Shown: positions 27,901-40,089, numbered from the stretch's first letter. The stretch: 64,000 nt of DNA from Strigops habroptila (GCF_004027225.2 NC_044282.2:63849725-63913724); one strand, 5' to 3'. Notes: a model not told the origin generated them from the sequence alone. Numbers and translations: made by a program.

Positions 27901-30900
27901 TGTCCTTTTAGCTATGAAATTTACCTGAGATGTTCCAGGAGTTAATTTTAATGCAGAAGAACAGTTGCCTGGTACTGGAGGATATGGTGTGCTTCCTTCA
28001 TCTCAGCTTCCACGATCTATAAGGGGGCTGGCATGGATCAACACCAAACAGTACTGATCTCTGCTGCAACAGCCAGCATAGTCCATAGTCTGTGTTCTCA
28101 TGGGTTGTCTGGCCCACTCAGTCAGTGAAGATCACTGCTGCTGGTATTAAAGGCGATGAAAGCAATGAGACGAAGAAAGCGGACGCTTGCTTTAGTACTG
28201 GAAGCAGGGAACAATTACCAGTTAAGGTCACGGGCTGAAGTAAGAGCTCTGGGAAGCTGTCTAATTTGGCTTGTATTTAAATGTCTGATACACTGGCTCT
28301 AGCCAAATTCCTTGAGATTTCCAGGAATGACTCTTTTGTGGGAAGTAAGGGGAAAATGTTATGCAGGTTTACCTCCTTAGCCTTGGAAACAGACGTTAGG
28401 AACTGGCTTGCTGAGAGACACAGCCAGCTTTCGTCTGGGAATAGCCCACAGGCTACCCACTTAGTGCTGTGGTGCGTTGGACAGCTATGGAATGGCACTG
28501 TGAAACCAGTGGAAATTGTGTCTCCTTTCTGAATTTTACTGAGGATTGGTGTACTTGTTCGTGAGGTGTATTGGCCATTCTCAATCCTTAATAGAATTTC
28601 AGATAAAATGTTTTATTTTCTAGTGACATGGTAGAATATTTTACAGTAGAAAAATATGTTTTATGTGTGTCACCCTTACACTCTTCTTTCTATCAGTTGT
28701 TTACAGAATACGGAAGACTAGCTATGGAAGAGATTTACCAAAAGCCATTTCAGGTAACTATATATGTTAAATCAGTCTTAAGCAATTGAATATGTGAAAA
28801 CTGAGCTCAGGATAATTTATGAAGAGAAATTAGTTGGGCTGAAGCTAGCCTGTTTTTTACAAGGCAGATTTTCCTTCCCTGTCACCACATTTCTTGGCAA
28901 AAACAATGGAAAAATGCTGAAGGCAAGTACAGCATTGTGCCTGAGTTATAAGGCATAAAAGGAATGAAAGTGTCAAGTGATGTGCAGATGTTAAGAAGAA
29001 AGGTTTTACGCTGCCTTCTTACTTGTTACTCTTCGAGATATGGTTGGTCTGTGCTGGTGGTATCATGGCTCTGAGTAAAGGTCCTGTGTCCTCTAAGAAA
29101 CAGTGTTGAGGAGGGGCATGTTGCGTTTCATTTACTTGAAGCATTACTGGCTTCAGTGGTAAAAGTCTCTAAACTGCTAGCATCTCCTGTCTGTTTGCTA
29201 GGCCAGAGAAGGGTTTGGGGCTCCATCTGTTTAGTGGAGACAAAGACAGATCTTTGACATCCTGAAGTATCCTCCTTAACCTGTAAGGTTACTAGTCGAC
29301 TGCTGTTTGTGGTGAGTTTTAAGACTCTTGTGTCTCACAAGTGCGAGTCCCCAGTATTATTGTGATTAGCCCAGGCAAGATGCATTTCTTCTGTTAAGCA
29401 CCTTGTCTGATGTAAAAGTAATATCAAGGTTTCTTTTCTGTCTTCACCTGATGGGAGAGAGGACAGTGTAATCCCTGTGCGATAGCAACAGGAAAGCAAT
29501 CTTTTTGAGACATTTAGGTGCTTCCTTTCAGATAAGGAGTAAGTTGCGTTTGTAGGTTTGGGTGTGTGGGTTTGGTGGATTTTTTTTTTAATGATTTTCT
29601 TTTTAAGCAAGCAAACACTTGCACCACAAAACTACAGCTACTTCATTTAGAGCAGCCAAGGTCAGAATTTTTTTCACTTAAAGTAATCATGTGTGATAGA
29701 ATTTTTTACCTTGGGAATGATAAAAACCATTCACTGCTGCTGTTCTTCCTGTTACAGACACTAATGTTCTTAATTAGGGACTGGAGTTATCCTTATGAAC
29801 ATGCATATGGCTTGGAAGGAGGAAGAAAGTTCCTAGAGAAAAGATTGCAGGTAAGTTCTCTCCAGCAGTCCTAGTGTGGTCCTTAACTTAAGTGTCAGTT
29901 TATCATCAAGATAATGGTGCATGATGAGCTAACTCCTTGTGCATAATAAAGTGCATTTGTGATGTTCCCACTCGTGTGCGGGGTTCTGGGGTTTAGAATT
30001 TGACATTTTTAGGTTCAGGAATGAAAGCTAAAACACGCTTTTGTGCTCTTAGTGCTTTTAAGATGATATTTAATCTTAATTGCAGTACTGCAAGACTACG
30101 AGCAGTTCAGCAGTTCGTGCTGCCTTTTTTGTTTGTTTTTTCTTCAGGTAAAGCAAAACCAACATGAAGAGCTACAGAATGTAAGGAAGCATATTCACTC
30201 CTGTTTCAGTAATCTTGGCTGTTTCCTGTTGCCCCACCCTGGTCTTAAAGTTGCGACAAATCCAAATTTTGATGGGAGGTTGAATGGTAGGAAGCTTTCC
30301 ATTGTGTGTTTCTTGATTGAGATCACTGAGTTTGGTGGGTTTTGTTGTTTTTTAAATGATGGAAGTTAAACACTGAAATGGTTGACTATTGAAATGCTTG
30401 ATTGGAAAAATGTAGAGCTAAAAGGTGAAACTGTGGAATCTAGAAATGTGCATTGTGTGTGCTTTTCAGTGGTTTAAAGGTAGAGGAGTTAAGCAGGCGC
30501 AAGGAGTGGATATCTTTGTGTCTAGCTGTTGCTTGTAATCTGGTAACTTGAGACATACTTAAAGGTCATTAAATAAGGATTCTAAAGATAAATGAGGATT
30601 CCAGAGGGGAGAATTCAGAAAATTAAAGACTTTCCTAAAATTGAAAGGCTTTTCTTCAAGAACTTGCTAAACCAAAGGTCAGAACTAGAATGACTTAAAA
30701 GCTGCAAGCTTTTGCTGCTGCAGAATGAGAGGCAGCCAGGATTCCTCCAGCTGCTCATTGTCCCCCAACAGAGGGAACATATCAGAATGGCAAAGGCTAA
30801 TAAAGTGGGTTTGGCATAGTGGGGTGTGAACCACTGCTGTGCTGGGAGCACAGACCTGTGGGATTATTGTGTAAAATGTTGGTGTAATTGGGGAAATGCA

Positions 30901-33900
30901 CTTTAAATATTACAAGGCCTGTGGAACCTTGTTGTCTCAGTCTGAAGTTAAGATAAAGACTAGGTAAAACTTACTAAAGCTACCCTATGTATTAAAGCTT
31001 TTAAATATCTTAAAAAATGCAGTCTAGTGTTGTGACACTGGATTTTGAAGGATCAAGGGTTATCAGTGTTCCTTTAGGAAATTTAAGATTGAGAAGGAAA
31101 CTAACCGTTTTCCTTTCCCCCCTGAAATTGAATTTTACTAGATATAGATGAGGATTTTAAGAACGAACTGCGGAATTTGATACCATTACTGCTTGCCCCT
31201 GAAAACTTGGTAGAAAAAGAGATTAGTGGATCCAAGGTGACCTGTAGAGATCTTGTAGAATACTTCAAGGTAAGCAAACTCATACTAATTATTTCTGATA
31301 ATGGCTTAAAAGAAAGTATTCTAATTTTAGGGCATGTTGTTCCCAGAGAAGATAAGGTATCTAGGCTGACACTCACTGATCAGCGCACATTTTCATTTCA
31401 TTGCTCTGACTTTTCAGAACTGGCACAAAACTTCCTAACAGTATAGCTCTTAGCAGGCTGCTGTGGGCAAAATTGTGTTTGGGTTGGTGGGTTTTGTTGT
31501 TTGTTTCCTTTATGTATGTTGGGTTTGGTCTTTTTTTTAAGAGGGCCTCTACAGATAGAAAATCAGCTTTTAAACTGCTTGGTATGCAGGAAAAATTTCA
31601 GCTACTTCCCTCTGGATTTTTAACATGTAAGAAAGATGCTTTCTAAACACTTGCATGGGCAGCACCACTGTATGCTCTGAAATATTTGTGTATGATACTT
31701 GCAGCTGTTAGACTCTTGAGCTGTTTTGGTCTCATAGTGACACCAACAGAAATGTGATAACATAATCCCTACATCACCACGAATTGGTGTGTAACCTTTT
31801 TCTGAATTGGAATGACTTAGTTGGCTTGGTAGGACAAAGTGGCACATATTCTTAAAGATGTTAATTTTGTGTTACTACTTTTGAGCATGCATGCTAAAGG
31901 TAGAACAGAGTTGGGCTGATACTAAGAAAGAAGGTGTGGTAGGTAGGAATCTGAGACCAAACTCTTTAATACTTGTAAAATGAAGTGTTAAAGTGGAGTG
32001 TCTTTCCCTTCTTGTAAAGGAAAGGCATTATATGGGATGCAGAAGTCATGGCTGTTCTGACAAGCATGAAATCAACACTCTAGAGCTCATACGTTCTGTC
32101 TCTGCATTTACCTGGTTACATGCTGCTTTTTGTTTCACTTTCTTCTGTAGTAAGACCTGATTCTATGTAGTGTAGGGAGTGCGCATTCAACAGCAGTTTA
32201 GAAAGGACTGCACCCTAAAAACTGAGTGCCAAAGCTTCTCTATTGAAAATCTGTCTGGGAGCAGTCATGCAGGCTGCTGTGGAAACACCGTAGTTACGTA
32301 ACTAAAGAGGACTGCTCCCTTTGGACTGTGCATCTAAAGCTGAGATCGCAAAGTCTGAGTTGGGAACTGGAGGGGTTTTACATGGAGGAAAGCAAGGACG
32401 GTGTCAAGGGAACAGAGTCCTGTATAACTCTATATACATTTTTGTAGGTTGTCCTACAACCTAGAGCATTGGGTATATAGGGACCCTGATAACCTTGTTC
32501 TCTCCTCCTTTACAGAGAAAAATCCTCAGGGCAAAGACTTGTAGACAAGCCAGGGTAGAGAGCAGTAGTAGCATGGAGAATAACTGCCCAGCCTCTGAGG
32601 GGCTGAGAGTGGCCCCGTTGGTCTAACTTGTGCAGCTTGTCCCAGGTGCTGACATGGCTACTGCTGCCTGCTGTGCCCCCTCCACTAGTCTGTCCCAAAG
32701 AGCTGTGCCACAGGCCATTTTGTAGGCTGGAGAAGACAACATGAAAAACATGTTCTCTTCCAGCCTTCTGAAACCCTGGTGAAAGAAAGGACTCCTAAGG
32801 ACTGGTGGGTTGGGGCACAGAGGGGAATAGTCTGCTTGCTTGGCTTCCAGAAGTATTTTGGCAGCTCAGCTGTGTTTGCATTAGTGCTTCGATCTGCTTT
32901 TTTTTCCTCCCACACTTCAAGGGAGCGAGGCACATGGGGAAATGTAAGTACTGGTTCTCCCAGCACTGGGGTGTGTTTGGACAGACCTCTTGCCAGAAAG
33001 GCTGTGTGAGACAGTCATCTTCACTCTTGTTTTCAATGAAGATTCCCTGCCTAGCAAAGACCTTTTTATGTATTTGAGGGAGCAGAAACCTGCTGTAAAG
33101 CCTGTCACTTCGTGAGATAGTGTATTCTTAAGGTGCTCTGCTACCCTGCTGGGCCCCAGCTTCAAATGCAAGGAAAGTAAAGAGATTAAAGCACTAGGGA
33201 TAACTATAAGAATGCCAGACTTTCCTGGAGAAATTTGCTTAATTGAATATTCAGCATTATTGCAAAGAAATCATCTATGAACTCTATATCATCCCTCCTT
33301 TCTCCTCCTCCTCAAACATAAATGTTTAGGAAAAAGAAACCTTTTTTTTCTTTCTCCCATTTAGGCTTATATTAAAATCTATCAAGGAGAGGAGCTACCT
33401 CATCCGAAATCTATGCTGCAGGTATTTTATTTTTCTTTCAAATAATCTGATGCCTACTTTGTAAGTTCTTTTGCAACTGAAGATCATGACTGCTGCGGGT
33501 CTGAAGCTCCCACACACAGAGCTCTAGTTCTTGAAGGAGCTGTGTGCTTTGAAAGCCATCTAAACTGTTTAGCCTGTGTATGCATTTGGGTCTTCCCTCA
33601 GTTCCATCTACCAAATGGAGTGGGGGTATATCTGGTTGGTTGGGGGGTTTTTTAGCTGCTTCAATTTCTGTGTTTCCTGTAACTTGTTATTTTGTCAGTG
33701 TCTTTCAGACTGCATTCAGAGGGCAGTTAATATCAGATGTAGCAGATAAAATGGTGAAGGCTTATAGTAGTGCAGCTATTGCCACTGTCTTGTAGTGCTG
33801 GGCTACTCTGTGGGGGTTTGTTAGATTGGGTAACTGCATTGAGGTTACTTTTCAGGGTTGATCAAAGAGGATGTAATCATCTTTAAAGTGATCTGAACAC

Positions 33901-36900
33901 AACTGATTGTATAAAGCTGTGTGTTGAACCCTTGAGTTACTTGGGATGAAGAGTGTTCACCAAAGTGTGAGCTTTAGGGTTATTTTGTGTTTGTAAGACT
34001 TGAGGGTTTTTTAAGCTTCCTGTGTCACTTTAAGATGTGCCTGTTCTGGGTGTTTTCTCATCCTTCAAAGAGCCAAATCATTAGACTTTTGGGGAAGTTC
34101 AGGAAACTCATCATGATGAACCAAAGGCTGCTATCATTGCCTCTACTTAGCATGCCATAAATGTGATTGAGAGATACAAAAGATTACATCCTGCGGTATT
34201 AGCTACAGTAACTGTCCCTGACATGACACAGGTTGAAAATAGTCTTAAATTCTTACAAATTATGACACCAAACCTGTGTATATACAATGCAAAAATAATA
34301 CCAGCTTGCTGCTTTCCTCACAGGTAGTGATGTATCAGGATTAACATTTAATAGTTTAGTGATTCTTATTTGCTTATTAACAACAGAGCATTCAGAAGAG
34401 ATTGCTGCTGATGAAAAGCCTGTACAAGCACATGGGAGTGTGTCTGCAGTTGTACTAGATAGCTGAAGAAAACATTCTCCTAGTCAGTAATTTGTTTTAA
34501 TGTATATCACTAACCTTCACTTGTTTTTGTGGGGCATTTTCCTGTCCATCTGAAGCTTTGGAGGCTGTGGGGGGATGTTGGGCAGTGTACTACATGTGTG
34601 CAGCTACCTGGTAATGCTATGATGATACATGGTGCTCAATGTTTTCTAGGCAACAGCTGAGGCGAACAATCTCGCTGCTGTGGCAGGAGCAAAAGACTTG
34701 TACAGTAAAGGCATGGAGCAGGTATGATGACACGTTTTCTAACTGCCTGCATGCAAATACAGGCCTTCAGTTTTAATGTTGTACACGGTGTTGGTTGTGA
34801 GCATGTTGACGGAGAAAAGTAGCTTTAGGGCCAGTACTTGTGTGTTTTCTGCACTCTGCTCTGAGGTTAGATGTTTGATGCAGCAAAACCAGGATTCTTT
34901 GAGACATAAATTGCTGGGAGCTATGGGAATGGGCATGTTTGTAAGATACCACCTGTTAGTTTCCCCTGCTGCTCTTGACATCTTAAAATCCTGTGACTTG
35001 AAATGGGCAAACAGCTGAGGAGACATTTGATGGGCCAGGGTCGTGCAAGGGTAAAGTTCTAGTATTATAGTCTCATGCTTCTGAGCTTCTGGTCAGTCAT
35101 TAGCTGTAAAATGCAAGGATTAAAATTATTCTCAAGTTTAAAAAAACCCTTGAAATACAAGAATTATTGTGTCCGGAAAAGCTGCTTAGGTAATTTCCTG
35201 CTTGCTGCTCCTCTTGAAGACAGTGACTTATACCACTCCAAGCTGAATGTCTGGATGGACTTCATGCTTCAGGGTAGTGTTATGCAAGGTTTTATAATAG
35301 GAACTTCTGAAAACAATTACATGTCTTGTAAAGCTTAACTGTGCTTGTGGTGAAACTCTACAACCAGAAAAGAGCAGTAGGTGTGATAACATGCTACAAA
35401 CATACCTCCCCATTATTTAGGCTATTTCTGGTCTTAATTGTTGAAGTAAGCTTTCCATTTTAGAAATTAGAGTGAGATCTAATGCTAGCAGCATACTAGC
35501 CAGTATCACTTGCTAGCAGGCTGTTTTGAGAATGCTCTGCTGGTGTAGAGGGATTCCTTCATTTGTTTTCATTTAGGCCATCTCTTGAAATAGTAGATGG
35601 GCTGTTTATAATAAATGCTAAATTCTGCCTTCCTACCTTGAATCTTCAGTGGCTGTTGAGATACTGTAATTTTAACGTTTTATACTTAGGGCAAGGAATA
35701 AACAGGAACAGATGTTCTCTTAGACTTTGTTTCCATAGTAATATTCCCCAGTACTGTGTATTTTTGTATCACTATAGAGATACACACAAATGTCTTGAAT
35801 AATTTTTTTATCCAGATGTCTCAGATGATGTTCTTAATGTGACACAGCTCTGAAATTTCTGTTTTTAGGAACAGAAGTGGGAACTCTTTGTATTTAAGAC
35901 TGAATTATGTAAAGATAGTTCTTACTGTAGCTTTTGAGTTCTCATGAACCAAAGCCCTCCTTTGCTGAGGGTGCATAACCAAAGTACTGTTCCCCGTAAT
36001 GACCGTAAGGAACAACAGGGCAGATGCAGAGAGTATAAGAAAACAGTGGCAATTATATGTGTGGTGGTCTTGATGCACCAGCAGCTCCTCCCGTTTAACA
36101 CGCTGGGCAATGTGAAAACACAGTTTTGAAGGATGAGACTAGTAGCCATTTTCCAGGGAATTTTGCCAGGTGTGAAGGACTTAAACACAAAAAAAGCAGA
36201 AAGGTGCTTCTTAAACTTGAGCAAGGGGCAGAGTGGGGGTGCCAGGATCTTGGCAGCTAGGTTTGCCTTGAAGAAGCTAGCCAGTGAAGCCATGCATCTT
36301 GTGAGGAAGAAAGGGGATACTGTTCTCTGAGAAAGTTATCTTCTGTGTGTCCTGCTGAAGGGGTAGCAGCAGGAGGAGGTTGAAGTTCTTGCTGCGCTCA
36401 AGACATGAGATGATGAGCGCTGTGCTAAGACTACCTTGTGGCAGGAGAACGAAGGTGGCTTTTTGACATCATATGGAAAGAATCTCCAGTTTTAGATGTA
36501 GTTTGACTGTGAGGGTCTGGAGGAGTTGGAGCTGATGGCATAGGTATATCTCTGATGGCCTCAGTAATCTCTAATCATAGTGCTCAAGAGGCCAGAAATC
36601 AGTCTTACAGAGTAGAAGTCCTTGGAGTCATTTTCATACCCATGCTGATTCAGGTGGTGGTGGGTATCCATTTGAGTCTGTGGTCTTGTCTCTTTAGCAG
36701 AAACATATATTCACAAGTTGATCAGAATCAAGCTTAGAGCACAGTCTAGGGAAGAATAGCCTAATAATGTCAGGAGCTGGTTCTTGTTAACTCATGTCAC
36801 CTGGTAAGTTCCATGGAGCCTGCCAGTAGCAGCAATAAACAGGAATAAACTTGCTGAATGGGCAAAGTCTACCCTATTTGTCCAAGTTCTGCACTGACCC

Positions 36901-39900
36901 TCTCGCTGAGATGGGTGACCAGGAGTAAAAAGCTGAGGAGAGGACTTGTGGCCTTCAGAGTTCTCCTTAACCTTCCTCAAGCCAAGCTTTCTCTGCCTCC
37001 TGGTGTTCCTTTATTTCATAACAGGAATGTACGTGGGACTGGTGTCCTGTCCTTCTGGGCTTGTCCAAAGGGGACAGTTGAAAGTATGAGTTTAGACATG
37101 TGCTATAGTTCTGTATGTGATTAGACAGATAAGGCTCTTGCTATGCCATGATGCAAAGTATCTTTAGCTGCATCGCTCTTGAGATGGACTCTAGAGTTCC
37201 AGAGCCAAGAAAGCTGCAGGAGGTATGCAGATGCTGGATTGAGAGGGGGGCAGTGAGGAGCGGGTTTGCTTTCATAAGATACTCAGGTGTGATGACCTCC
37301 TCTGTGATTGCTTTAACAGGTTTGTGGAGGAGATAAGCCCTACATCGCCCCATCGGACCTTGAGCGGAAGCATCAGGATTGCAAGGAGTCAGCCATCAGG
37401 CAGTTCCGCTCGGTGAAGAAGATGGGAGGGGAGGAGTTCTGTCGGCGCTACCAGGAACAGCTTGAAGTGGAAATCGATGAGATCTATGCAAACTTTGTGA
37501 AGCACAACGATGGCAAAAACATCTTTTATGCTGCTCGTACCCCTGCCACTCTATTTGCAGTCATGTTTGCCATGTATATAACCTCAGGACTGACTGGGTT
37601 CCTTGGTATGAACTCTATAGCTACCCTGTGTAATCTCGTGCTGGGGATGGCTCTTATATCGTTTTGTACTTGGGCATACGTTAAGTACTCTGGGGAATTC
37701 AGAGAAGTTGGAACAGCCATTGATCAGATCGCTGAAGCTATATGGGAACAGGTTAGTATCTATTTTTAATGCAATATCTCTTTCTTGTTCAGACTAATCA
37801 AATAGTTTCTGTTCTGTCCTGTGAGTGAAGAGCTGGTCTCGACCTAATGGAGAGTGCTAGTGCTGCCAAAGGGAAAATCAGCAGTATGATTGCTTTCTTC
37901 AGTAAGAGGTGCTGCACACAAAGAACGTTAAATAAGCTTAGGATACTATCAAAATAAGTGTTACCTAAAGGCCTAGGTGCTTGGATAGTAAAGAGTGGAG
38001 TGACTCTTTAAAAATCTTATTACCTTTTCAGAGCAAGGAATTCTGCTTTTAAAGGTACGTTTGAAGTGATAAACTTCCCTTAATGGATGTGATGGATAAA
38101 ATCTCAGGTGGTGCAAGAAATGGGGAAGGCGAAACATTACTGCCCTATCCCTTCACCTGATGTTGTGACACTGGAGGTCTAACAGACCTCAGAGAGAACT
38201 AGCTGATGGCTTGCAGCAACTGCTACAAGAGGATTTACAGTGGGTTTATTCCTTCAGGAAGGCTCATGTTGTCTGTGACAACTTCAGTTGGTGCAACGGC
38301 TGTTGCAAGAAATAATCGACAGACAGACAAATTCCTGAAAGAAAAGATGATGTGTGTAGAAGGAGGAGAAAGCCTTTTGTACAGGGATTTTGCTGCCTTA
38401 ATCCAGTTGACACAGCTGTGCCAGTAAAGCCAATGTAGAGAATTCCTGACCAACTCTTACAAGTAGTGTTTGAAGCATTCCGAGTAGCTATGTCCAGTGC
38501 CTTCCCAGCAGAAGGGAAATATGTTGGTGCTGCTAGAAATAAAGGTCTCACTGAACTTACCTGGGATAACGTTAAAAAAGGTCCTACAAGGCACAAGCAA
38601 ATAACTAACTGGAGCCTTCTGTACAGAGGCTTTCTTCTAGATCTGAAAAATGGCTCTATTCAAGTCTCACCATAGGGTACACTAAACCTGTCTGAGCAAC
38701 CAGCTAAGGTTGTGAGTTAACTGGAGCGGAAAAAGTGGGTTTCTAATAATAGGAAGGAAATGAGCATCAGTGTACTAAATTTGTTGTTACTAGAGATTAA
38801 AACTGAGTCTCTCCTGTACCACCATAGCTTCTTGCTTCGGAGCTTGGGGCTGAAGAATGCTGTGAGAAAACTGGAAGGTGTCAGTTCTAAGTGTAGTACT
38901 TACTGAGTGTAGCTGCTGCTGTAGGGTACCTAGAGCACACAAGGCTTGATTTGAAATGTTCAAGAACCACGTAGATGAGGCCCTCAGTGGCATGGTTTAG
39001 TGGTGGTCTTGGCAGTGCTGGGGGAACGGTTGGACCTGCTGATCTTAAAGGTTTTTTCCAACCTAGTTGTTTCTGTGATTCTATGGCTGCTGCCTTCCCT
39101 GGAAGGGGGAAGAACTTGGCTTATGCTGGCAGAAGCTTGCCTTTTGTGGGCTAGCGGAAAGTGATCTCCAAAAATGCTTGCTGGTGGTGGCGTTGCAATT
39201 GCATATCAGCAATGATCTGAAAAGCACCTACAAGTCCTGCTTGAGTCACTCTGTGATTATATACCATGTTCTTGCTATTGATTTTTCTGAATCTCTGCCT
39301 TTCTTTTCCCTCCTTGCTTCAGAGGAATCCCAGGAAGGTGAGAAGTTACTGGCGATCAGTTTCTTTTTCTGAACTTGACTTTTTTTTTCTCCTGCCTTCT
39401 AAGAGCTACTTTTCCTAACAGTTGAATTCATGTTTTAGGTGTTTTCCAAACTCTTTGAAGTCCTTAGACGCCGAACGATTCGCCGTGCTCTAACATCAGT
39501 GCCGCGACAGCGACTCTCATCCAACAATAACAAGAAGAAAAACTAGCCAGTATTTTTAACTTTCTTTCTGTATCTGAAGTGTTCACACTTACACATGTAG
39601 GACAATAAGCTGGACCGTCTGGGCCGGTCTGCATAAATGCTGTAACCATACCAGACTGCTGCTGCATATAGGGTATGGAATTGCACATCCATCTTCTAGG
39701 AACTGTAAAATGGTTTGAATTCAGTGAAATACTGCTGTATAGGAGGGATATCACTTGTGTCCATAGCATGTGACTGATTCAACCTCGTTACTGTAGCAGC
39801 AAAACTCACTTCTCTTTCAGTTCATGCCAGTTTGTGTCAGACTTCAGCATTCCAAGCTTTTTTTTTTAATTTTCATTATTTCAACTCTCATCTCTTTGTA

Positions 39901-40089
39901 TGTTTTTATATTTTCTTTTCCTTGGTTACCTCATTCTTTTGTTTCTTTTGCACGTTTCTCATTCCACAGGTGTTGAAGCCCATGAGTGATAATTTGATGG
40001 AGGATCATATGAGGCAGTCTGTAAAAAACTCTATCAAAGCAAGCCTGGGCGAGCAGGTGTCTCACCATGCCAGACTAAAGACAGACTGA
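15661..40089 (+). CDS. ATL2: atlastin-2 gene, exons 2 to last (5' partial)
   Basis: ATL2 is a dynamin-superfamily GTPase anchored in the ER membrane; it tethers and fuses ER tubules. Twelve constitutive coding exons are joined by GT-AG introns with matching phases: 15661-15938, 23703-23837, 25257-25361, 26508-26558, 28697-28753, 29758-29850, 30148-30286, 31142-31269, 33365-33421, 34650-34721, 37320-37751, 39970-40089. Visible in order: P-loop GAFRKGKS, switch I region RETTGIQ, G3 DTQG, G4-type RDW, the helical middle domain, two hydrophobic hairpin segments and the C-terminal tail. It matches ATL2 rather than ATL1 or ATL3 at residues such as [14 protein letters not shown] and the ending HHARLKTD. 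The exons code for about 555 residues; a missing ~40-residue first exon would give the family length. An alternative last coding exon lies at 39439-39546. Confidence 0.95.
15687..15722 (+). repeat. 18-bp tandem duplication in ATL2 exon 2
   Basis: Two adjacent 18-base units (15687-15704 and 15705-15722) differ only at two third-codon positions and each encode DALPDS. They lie in the acidic, poorly conserved leader before the GTPase domain. Confidence 0.9.
17066..17085. repeat. (TG)n microsatellite
   Basis: A short run of TG dinucleotides with one interruption in ATL2 intron 2; a CA/AAAC-rich tract follows about 30 bases later. Confidence 0.75.
18798..21800 (-). mobile_element. CR1 LINE, ~3 kb, 5'-truncated and decayed
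   Basis: The element reads on the minus strand: its 3' end is at 18798 (reverse complement of a CATAGAA-type tail) and its 5' end is near 21800. Reading inward from the 3' end there is the CR1 3' UTR, the reverse transcriptase, a linker and the apurinic-type endonuclease, then a piece resembling the end of ORF1. The 5' boundary is approximate. It sits antisense inside ATL2 intron 2. Many frame breaks, including at a run of 13 C at 21257-21269, show it cannot make an intact protein. Confidence 0.9.
19091..21440 (-). pseudogene. CR1 ORF2 remnant (endonuclease-reverse transcriptase)
   Basis: Broken reading frames on the minus strand. Endonuclease part at about 21012-21430: [15 protein letters not shown] and the CYRPP motif. 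Linker at about 20193-20750. Reverse transcriptase at about 19091-19816: [15 protein letters not shown], where the catalytic-site residues fit CR1 only with changes, and DDTKL, the remnant of the DD motif (consensus ADDTKL). It ends in the [12 protein letters not shown] segment typical of the CR1 C-terminus. Stops and frameshifts between the blocks mark it as dead. Confidence 0.85.
23703..23837 (+). CDS. ATL2: ATL2 exon 3: switch I region
   Basis: Acceptor TTTTGTAG, donor GTAAGT; phase 0 on both sides, 45 codons. Encodes [17 protein letters not shown] and RETTGIQIW, the conserved region around switch I of the GTPase, ending VIDKPNGTK. Confidence 0.95.
25257..25361 (+). CDS. ATL2: ATL2 exon 4: G3 DTQG
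   Basis: Acceptor CTCTAG, donor GTGAGA, 35 codons in phase 0. Contains [15 protein letters not shown] (G3, magnesium/gamma-phosphate region) and [11 protein letters not shown]. Confidence 0.95.
26508..26558 (+). CDS. ATL2: ATL2 exon 5
   Basis: Seventeen codons ([17 protein letters not shown]) between acceptor CTTACAG and donor GTAAGA; matches the atlastin-2 GTPase domain throughout. Confidence 0.94.
28697..28753 (+). CDS. ATL2: ATL2 exon 6
   Basis: Nineteen codons ([19 protein letters not shown]) between acceptor TATCAG and donor GTAACT, phase 0. Confidence 0.94.
29758..29850 (+). CDS. ATL2: ATL2 exon 7: G4 motif
   Basis: Thirty-one codons with acceptor GTTACAG and donor GTAAGT. Contains [14 protein letters not shown]; the RD pair is the guanine-specificity motif of atlastins. 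Confidence 0.95.
30148..30286 (+). CDS. ATL2: ATL2 exon 8
   Basis: Acceptor TTCTTCAG; donor GTAGGA splits the codon after one base (phase 1). Encodes [18 protein letters not shown] through [16 protein letters not shown] to FDGRLN, the end of the GTPase domain. Confidence 0.94.
31142..31269 (+). CDS. ATL2: ATL2 exon 9: linker/middle domain
   Basis: Acceptor TTTTACTAG; the first two bases complete the codon split in the preceding exon (GAT). Donor GTAAGC. Encodes [18 protein letters not shown] through [11 protein letters not shown]. Confidence 0.94.
33365..33421 (+). CDS. ATL2: ATL2 exon 10: middle domain
   Basis: Nineteen codons ([19 protein letters not shown]), acceptor CCATTTAG after a strong pyrimidine tract, donor GTATTT (weak at +4 to +6). 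Confidence 0.93.
34650..34721 (+). CDS. ATL2: ATL2 exon 11: middle domain
   Basis: Twenty-four codons beginning [16 protein letters not shown], acceptor TTTTCTAG, donor GTATGA, phase 0. Confidence 0.93.
37320..37751 (+). CDS. ATL2: ATL2 exon 12: three-helix bundle and membrane hairpin
   Basis: The largest exon, 144 codons, acceptor TTTAACAG, donor GTTAGT. It starts [15 protein letters not shown], contains the [13 protein letters not shown] region, then [16 protein letters not shown], where the first membrane segment starts, a short loop (LGMNSIA), and the second segment through [12 protein letters not shown]. These two segments form the ER hairpin. It ends AEAIWEQ, after which either last exon can be joined in phase 0. 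Confidence 0.96.
38955..39086 (+). mobile_element. CR1 3'-end fragment
   Basis: A short piece of the CR1 3' UTR: GTTCAAGAACCACG, the GGCATGGTTTAGTGGTGG block, and a terminal GTGATTCTATGG tail. It lies in the ATL2 intron before the alternative last exon. It belongs to the same 3'-end type as the copies at 43400 and 52400. The 5' edge is approximate. Confidence 0.85.
39439..39546 (+). CDS. ATL2: ATL2 alternative last coding exon
   Basis: Acceptor TGTTTTAG, then 35 codons and a TAG stop in the same phase as the canonical last exon. It begins [13 protein letters not shown] and ends SSNNNKKKN: short, strongly basic and unlike the canonical tail. To my knowledge an ATL2 splice form with a similar basic ending is known in mammals, and the replaced canonical tail has been reported to restrain fusion activity. 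No clear AATAAA was seen just after it, so where this transcript is polyadenylated is open. Confidence 0.8.
   Translation: MFSKLFEVLRRRTIRRALTSVPRQRLSSNNNKKKN
39970..40089 (+). CDS. ATL2: ATL2 canonical last coding exon
   Basis: Acceptor ATTCCACAG after a long pyrimidine-rich tract, 39 codons and a TGA stop. It encodes [30 protein letters not shown] and the terminal HHARLKTD, the cytosolic amphipathic tail of ATL2. Confidence 0.95.
   Translation: MLKPMSDNLMEDHMRQSVKNSIKASLGEQVSHHARLKTD

Noticed and set aside
36133-36330. Lys/Arg-rich open frame of 65 codons in the ATL2 intron before exon 12
   Set aside because: No recognisable domain, no splice sites in phase with ATL2, and the flanking ATL2 exons join without it.
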